Below, one piece after another: positions 57,846-64,000 of a stretch of DNA of 64,000 nt. Position 1 is the first letter of the stretch, and each line of letters begins with the position of its first letter. The position numbers and the translations under genes were made by a program. Where the stretch lies: contig JAGFBZ010002127.1 in assembly GCA_018398805.1 (NCBI GenBank), forward strand, positions 111,234 through 175,233. The letters run 5' to 3'. This stretch comes from Hirundichthys speculiger. Taxonomy: Eukaryota; Chordata; Actinopteri; Beloniformes; Exocoetidae. The notes under the pieces are model-generated. The model was given only the letters and a program-made list of their open reading frames with translations. It ran no database searches and had not been told where the DNA came from.

Positions 57846-58784
57846 ACCCTGCTACCTGCAATCCTAAACCCGCGATCACAAGATACCGAGTTTGTGGAAA
57901 GTGCAAAGACACGCCCATTGCCACACCTACAAAGTGAGTAAGGGAGTCGACATAATAGGTAGCGGCTTCAGCGAGCGGAAGATTGCATTAGCAGTTAGTG
58001 GAGGTTCCTATACTCGCAATTTGCGGGTAGTGGCTAGTGGTAACTGGTAAAGGGAAATGTACGATCTGGGCCAATGCTCCTTACAATGCTGTCAAGCAAA
58101 ATATTTTCTTGAAATGACCCACTATGGCAATACCTACTTCAACAGAAATTTGGAGAACATTTGCAAATTTGCTGGTGTCAGTTGAAAGACGTCCTCAATA
58201 TAACAACATCCTCTCAAATGTGCACAATGTAGTTACAAAACTTGGCAGGTGTGGAGTTCATGGCAGAGGTCAAAGACGGTTGTGATCAGATCTCTGAATA
58301 CGGAGAAAATGAGCCTGAAGTAGAGGAACAAGTCATCACCTCCTCGAATGTATATCCTAGAACCACACCTTTTTTTTTTTTTGGATTAATGTATTCGCAA
58401 GTTGTCACTTAACCTATTTGTGCCTTGGTTGTAATAATTTAGTATTTACTGGTATTGTTTTAACCCCGCTTTCGTATGTGCGCAAGTGTGTCATCATGGT
58501 AGAATATGGTTGGAGAGTCTGCACAAAGGTGGCTTTGAGTATTGAACAGCTGTATCCCAAAATGTATAATCACAAAACAAATCAGAGAGAGTGCTCATGG
58601 GAAATTCTTTGGCTTCATGGCTCTTGTGATGCTATTGTAAGGCATGTAGGGTTTTTTTTAACCAGTCTATCCTTAAAGGAAGTTCATCTGCAATGTCTTC
58701 TTTTTTTAGCTGAATGATGAAATACAGTTTTCTGAGCTGCTGTACAAATATCTCGTACAAAAACTTTTAAAATCTTATATATCA
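57846..58784. other. Non-coding stretch
   Basis: Contains a short imperfect palindrome ACTCGCAATTTGCGGGTA near 58014 and a T-run at 58370. Nothing else recognised. Confidence 0.35.
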
Positions 58785-58930
58785 AGTATCAAGTATCAAG
58801 TCAATTTTATTGTCAGATATGCTATACATGCTCGATGTGCAGCATACATGAAATTTCAGTCCTCTCGGGCCCACGGTGCAACAGGGTAATAAGTAATAAT
58901 AATTTATAAGTGAAAAACTAAACAAGCAGG
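58785..58930 (+). repeat. Common fish dispersed repeat fragment
   Basis: AAGTCAATTTTATTGTCAGA, GCTATACATGCTCGATGTGC and GGGCCCACGGTGCAA in that order; I recognise this as a frequent fish repeat tail but not its class. Confidence 0.5.
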
Positions 58931-59857
58931 ACCTACGACATAAGTACTCAATCTTTTTGTTATGTTTGTTTTTGGCAAACTTATAAGCATCAGTTGGTCT
59001 AGGAGAAAAGCATGTCTCTTACTTTTACACAGACTGAAAGCATGAAAGAAAGGGGATAAAATGGAGGGAAACTATTTTTGAACAGGAAACAAGGTTTCTT
59101 TCTATTTCCAGTCTTGATGGTATCTTTACTACATTGTACTATCTGAAAAAGCTTTTAACTGTCCACAAGTGTTCCATGACTAAAACAATTTATTCAAAGC
59201 ACTTGGAGAAGAGAATAGCACAAATAGCGCTGCATGCATGTCTGTATGTTTGTCTGTTTTTGTGCGTGTGCGTGTGCTTGTGCATGTACGTGTGTGTGTG
59301 TTTGGCTTGCAGGGAGGGGAGGCGCAGGTGGTGGGTTACAGGCATAGGAGGTCTTTAGAGGCTCTTTTCAAACCACCAGGGACAAAGAGAGGGACATTTT
59401 TACCACTCCTTTTATCTTGTTACCATTCACCCTTTTCTCACACTCTTACCCTCCTCCACTTTTTCATTTTTCCTTTTTCTTTTTTCATTCACTCCCTCCT
59501 GCTCGGACTCGCTCTCTGCACAAATTGTATACTTCTACCTCCATCTAGTGGCAAATCCTGTGAAGGACACTTTTCACTCAGCTCATATTGTCTCCTAAAG
59601 ATTACCATCCTAGAAATGTATGTTTTTGCATCTTTGAGTAAATCAACATGACCAGAGTTTTTTTATTGTTACTATTGTGCATTACTCACCCTCTTAAAAC
59701 AACCGGAACTTGGCAAAATTGTTGTTGCTCTGTTTTTAAAAATGTAATTACTTCTTTCTTTTACCTCATATTTTTTTTAAATCGGAGTGAAAAGATCAGT
59801 TATAAAACCTGTGCAGAGACCAATAATCTGGTCATTTTTAAAAGTCTAGAATGGACA
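58931..59857. other. Non-coding stretch
   Basis: Includes a GTGTGCGTG-type simple tract at 59255-59305 and pyrimidine-rich DNA at 59400-59510. No gene seen. Confidence 0.35.
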
Positions 59858-60040
59858 GTGAACCTGCCAGTGCAGTCGCTCATCCTCCACGTCAAAAGGA
59901 GTCAGCTGAGGGTGAGGGTTGGACATCTGGTTAGGATGTCTCCTGGGGAAGTGTTTTTGGCACTGGGAGAAGGTCCTGACGCAAACCCAGGACACGCTGG
60001 AGAGATTATATCTCTCTGCTGGCCCAGGAATACTGGAATT
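59858..60040 (+). pseudogene. Non-LTR retrotransposon C-terminal fragment
   Basis: The frame contains RSQLRVRVGHLVRMSPGEVF, matching the well-known tail of fish LINE reverse-transcriptase proteins (usually L-R-W-F-G-H-x-V-R-M-P-x-G), followed at DNA level by CCAGGACACGCTGGAGAGAT and TCTCTCTGCTGGCCCAGGAA. Truncated at the 5' side and with the reading frame drifting from the family sequence, so it is a dead fragment. Confidence 0.55.
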
Positions 60041-60886
60041 ATAATTGGCATCAAAGTAAAGATAACAAGGGTGTAAAAATAAGTATATGTGTGAGGATAA
60101 GCAGTGACCTTGAAACATGATGAAAAACTGTTTGACTTATAGAGAAATGAATCTCTCTATTGAAAATTGAAAATGGTAAATCCAAAATAAATGCACAATA
60201 GTTCTGTGGAAAATCTCAAATTATGTAACAACATCTGGATTGAACCTTGTAATAATAATTGTAATATTAATTAGGATCATGGTTTAACATCAGCTTAGTC
60301 AAATGGCTCAATATAACTGAACTAAGGCAGAAAAAAGAGGCTTCAAATGCACTCTATACGAAATCTAGGGGTGATGTCTCAGAGGGTTTGTCCAGTTCTT
60401 ATACAGTTTATGGTAAAGATCAAAGCATTACTTAAGCATTTGTCACATGACATTTGGGGGTATATATAGGACTCACAACATAAGTAACAAACCTCTCTAA
60501 ACTGTTCACTGTGGTATATTCAGGAGAGTTTGTTTCATCTCATGAAAGCAGTTCTTCAGCTAATCCACTTTTTTTGAACATACAGGCCTCGATCGTACAC
60601 TTCCTGCTACCCGCATGTCGGCGCGTATACAAGAACACGTCCAAATGGCATCAATGTGTGTCCACCAGGAAGAGGAGGAAGCTCTACAGCAGAATCCCAG
60701 ACGAGCTGTGCACGAGAGCTGCTCCGATCTGAAAACTCCTCAACCCTGACAAAAACAACTTGCTTCAGTCCACTGAACATTTTTTTATGCACAAGAACCA
60801 TTTTTTTCTGGTCTATGTTAACTTTATTTCATGGAAATGAGGGACTTCAAACCTCTTCAACTTAATAAATGTGAGTGTTTTCTCAG
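60041..60886. other. Non-coding, contains U2 copy 2
   Basis: Holds the U2 repeat at 60590-60680. Otherwise no feature. An AG at about 60886 (TTTTCTCAG) looks like the splice acceptor of the kinase remnant that follows. Confidence 0.4.
60590..60680 (-). repeat. Dispersed unit U2, copy 2 (inverted)
   Basis: On the minus strand CCTGGTGGACACACATTGAT... TTCTTGTATACGCGCCGACA, aligned with 57757-57845 over about 70 bp. Confidence 0.6.
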
Positions 60887-61924
60887 CAGATGCTGATGGC
60901 TCTGAAAGCACGGGATGACATCGGTCTGGTTCATACCTAGATTCCAACCAGACAACACAATGCTGGTAAACCATCCGTTACAACCCATCAGAGTAAAGCT
61001 GATAGGTTTTGGTCTAAAGAGAGAGAGAACGGTGTAATCTTTGCTGACAAGCCCTCAGAGGTTCTGCTGCACCTTCCCTCCTTGGATAAAGGTGTAGATT
61101 TGTGGTCTCTTGGCTGTGTTCTGGCATTTTTGTACCTTGGCGATGAGCTGTATCCACATCAGTGTGATTATGAGGCCATGAGGATGAATATGCAGTTGAA
61201 TGGTACTCCTGAGAAGAATTTCCTGGATACTGTATTAAATTCAGATTGATTTTTTTCTCTTTTTTTGATCTTGTGTTTTCTGAAATCCCCAGTGCAGTAC
61301 ACGCTGGAAACAGAAGAGGAGATTGTACAATATTGTCATTATTCTCTGGATGACCTGCTGATGCGGCAGCCAGATAAAATGGTCCCTATTATGTGTGAAG
61401 ACACTCATCGGCCTCCTCAAGCAGATGTTAGCGGTGAATCCAGGAAACCAAATCACTGCAGGTGAAGCTCTCTGTCATAATATTCGGACTTTGAAACACC
61501 CTCCTGCTGTCTGTAGTCTCATTTATTTGATCAGTGCAGAGGAAATAATGAAAGCGTCCCAATTCGAGGAAACAAACAGCAGTTCTGGGACTTTGAAGAG
61601 AAAAACAGCAGAACGTCTGGACACCATGGCTGCAGAGATCACAAACAAGCAAAAGCAGCCAGCTTGAGCAGTGAAACCACCAATGATGTGACTGAGAGTC
61701 GCAGCTCACATTAAAAAAGGAAACACAGCTCCTGGAACCTCTGAAAAGCTGGCGGTTAGAAACAAAACAAATGAAGCCAGCGCCAGTGAAGAGGAAGCGA
61801 CATCTATACCACGTACTGGCACAAAAGGCCAGCAGGGAATCTCTAAAGATCTGGTTGTTAGACACAGCACATATGAAGTCACTTCCTGTGAAGAGAAAAT
61901 AACATCAACAGCAAGAGACCTGTG
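60887..61924 (+). pseudogene. HIPK-like protein kinase, C-lobe remnant
   Basis: In order: the helix before the catalytic loop (QMLMALKARDDIGLVHT), a stop and shift at the catalytic loop, then LVNHPLQPIRVKLIGFGL, where the DFG aspartate is Gly, then a shifted frame with SEVLLHLPSLDKGVDLWSLG and YLGDELYPHQCDYEAMRMNM (subdomains VIII-X), a stop at 61247, FLKSPVQYTLETEEEIVQYC and SLDDLL in the same frame, then another shift to LIGLLKQMLAVNPGNQITAG. The SPSLDKGVDLWSLGC / YLG pattern and CDYEAMRMNMQLNGTPE are typical of homeodomain-interacting protein kinases and their many fish paralogues. At least three frameshifts and two stops mean it is dead. The stretch 61710-61924 continues as a polar tail (KLAVRNKTNEASASEEEAT) ending in a stop. 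An AG precedes the first exon; N-lobe exons are not found upstream. Confidence 0.72.
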
Positions 61925-62219
61925 AGAAAAGACCAACAGGGGGAACCTTGATTTAGCTCACGGAGTAAATCAGTGTAGGTGAAGTTAAACCTGTCGAGAA
62001 ACATCTCCGAGGGATATGCAAATTCTTCTCGAGGTAGTTCCAACTCCTTCACATCCAGCAGAAGACAGATAAATGAAGGTAAACAAAGATAAATTAAGAC
62101 ATTCAACTCCATCAGCACCACACAGTTAGACGATAAACTGCCTTTCTGCAAACATTTTTGCATTTGAAAAAACATCCACGCTCTCCAGAGTTGAACATTA
62201 AATTTTTTTTTTTATTATA
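61925..62219. other. Non-coding stretch
   Basis: Immediately downstream of the kinase remnant; no feature recognised. Confidence 0.35.
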
Positions 62220-62410
62220 TATTCAGGGCAGCAGTTTGAATCCCTGCTGGATTCTTCCCATGTCTGCGTGGGTTCTCTCCGGATGCTCCGGATGCTTCCT
62301 CCCAGCCTCCAAAAAGGCTTTTTGGTGATTCTGAATGATTTTTAGCGGTGAGCGTGCACGGTTGCTTGTCTCTGTGATCGACTGAAGACCTGCCCAAGTG
62401 TACCGTGATG
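62220..62410 (+). repeat. Degenerate retroposon tail
   Basis: GCAGTTTGAATCCCTGCTGG, GTCTGCGTGGGTTCTCTCCG and TGCTTGTCTCTGTGATCGAC keep the order of the family seen at 43262-43440, but more diverged. The upstream part corresponds to the region before the segment present at 43262. Confidence 0.5.
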
Positions 62411-63667
62411 GTGGGTTTTAAAAAAAAATTAATCTAAATCTTTAAATTTCAGTCAGTTGTGCAAAGTTTCTTGTGGAAATATATGTTTTATTTGCATATT
62501 TCCAGCAATATCCAATAAAATATGAATGGATTTATATATTATATTTGATATGAAAGTCTAGATTTGTGAAACAAAAACTTATGATCAACCACAACACAGA
62601 TTCATATTATAGAGCAAAGATGTCTCTATATACTGGTGATAATCATGAGATTATAATCAGAGTATCGTTGAGATTAGAATAGGATATATTTATTAACGGT
62701 GTGAAGTATTTTATGTTGAAATAATTTTACAGTGCTGGAATTTTTTTTTTTTTAATTCTTTGCTGAGGCCTTGCTGATTGTGTAATCTGTGTTACAGTGA
62801 CCTGACCAGCTCAGAGCTGATTGTTTTTGCTCTGCCAAGTCCTGTGCCAGCTTGTCTTCAGCTCTGTCCGATACTTTCCTCCTTAAAAGCTTTGCTCATC
62901 CTGTGCTCTCGGTCACACTCTGGCAGTGCGTAAGGCTGCCTCATGATCTTGGATCTGTGCCCGTTATTTGCATTGAATAAACATGAAAAGATAATTTGTT
63001 ATCTCTTAATTTCTGTCACACCATTTTTGTGCAGTTCTGCGCTTTTATTTTCTCTGAAATACATTGAGAGATGCCAGTCTCTCACGTTATAATAGAGTCA
63101 TTTTGGTCCATTCTTCTTTAGGGTATTGCTTCAGTTCATCAAGGTTTAAGAGGTTTATCTGCTTGTGCGCAGGTCTCTTAAGGGCCAATCACAGCATTTC
63201 AATTCAGATGAAGTTTGTACTTGGACCAAACTATCACAAAAATGTGATTCTTCTATGATTTTTTCATGCTGCAAAACACAGCATCACCCCTCCACCACTG
63301 TGCTTGACAGTGGGTATGGTGTTCATATATATAAAAAACCTTAACACTAAGACCCTCTGCAATCACATGAATTTAATTTAATAAATACTAAAAGAAGAAG
63401 TACTAATTTTTGAATGACTGTAAGCAAGTAATTGGTGCATCTCCCAAGTATATATGGCAGCTATGTTAATTGGGGATCTTTACAATGCACATAATGTTAT
63501 AGTACTAAGACATATTAAATTCAGTGTTTTAAATAAGCTTCTCCATATATTTACTGAAATAAGGTGAAAAGCTAAGGAAGAAGAGGATTAAACAATGACC
63601 AAATACATTCATCCCGAAGAATTATTAAGACTGCATTTAGTAAAGTGAAGAATCATTACTTTTTATT
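62411..63667. other. Non-coding stretch
   Basis: No gene or repeat end recognised. The frame 63064-63258 is featureless. Confidence 0.35.
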
Positions 63668-64000
63668 AGGGCTGGGCAAGATAATGCGTTATTATTGATT
63701 AATTCATTAATTTATTAATGCTGACATTTATTTTATCGCACATTAACACATGTTGCTCACATGCTTTTGTTCTGAAAAGTCAGTTGCTAGCCGCTGCGGA
63801 AGTGGAAGAGAATTGGTGGAAAAAAATTAGATAGAATTCCTGTATAAACATGAACTTTACTTTCTAGTACTTTCTTTACTTTCTAAATAAAGGAAATTTC
63901 AATACTGAATTTTTAAATGCTGCTCCCTGTTAAAGGTTTCTGATGTTACCTTGGAAATTGCCTGTTTTAATGTTATGATTGTGGCTCAGGATTTTGTTGT
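63668..64000 (+). mobile_element. AGGGCTGGGCAA element, truncated by window end
   Basis: Starts AGGGCTGGGCAAGATAATGC and continues through ACATGCTTTTGTTCTGAAAA and GCTGCGGAAGTGGAAGA, parallel to the copy at 12330. It leaves the window before its right terminus. Confidence 0.65.

Overview
The window looks like a stretch of a repeat-rich ray-finned fish genome. It is AT-rich with CpG-containing islands, spliceosomal GT...AG junctions, and a dense mixture of cut-and-paste DNA transposons, LTR and non-LTR retroelement pieces, minisatellites and microsatellites. I see no intact ordinary host gene. Nearly everything recognisable is a mobile element or a broken gene; the only long coding frames belong to an LTR retroelement and to a Polinton-type element. 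The organism call is an inference from repeat style.

Region by region. 1-3021: non-coding. 3026-5525: internally deleted piggyBac-type element between TTAA duplications. 6621-7796: exons of a decayed THAP9/P-element-like gene. 9-13.5 kb: three palindromic MITEs. 15.8-20.8 kb: a composite dispersed repeat with two insertions, one holding an 18-unit, 59-bp minisatellite. 22656-33962: complete LTR retroelement on the minus strand (1.9-kb near-identical LTRs, TSD CACA, purine tract, candidate primer site, gag, and a protease-integrase frame with no reverse transcriptase). 38157-40089: three hAT-type elements nested inside each other, each with an 8-bp duplication. 40.8-42.1 kb: a second copy of the first MITE and a Harbinger-type MADF fragment. 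43565-56420: the most remarkable object, a 12.86-kb giant palindrome with Polinton/Maverick hallmarks (AG...CT termini, 6-bp TSD TATAAC, Polinton integrase pieces at the centre, and an identical 223-codon gene in each ~6-kb arm). 56.4-64 kb: diverged dispersed repeats, a LINE tail fragment, a broken HIPK-like kinase and a truncated MITE at the right edge.

How the parts work together: both long elements look non-autonomous. The LTR element keeps packaging (Gag), protease and integrase but would need reverse transcriptase from elsewhere. The Polinton derivative keeps its ends and one small protein but its integrase is cut into pieces and partly inverted, so it would depend on full-length relatives. 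The piggyBac, hAT and MITE copies are likewise deletion derivatives.
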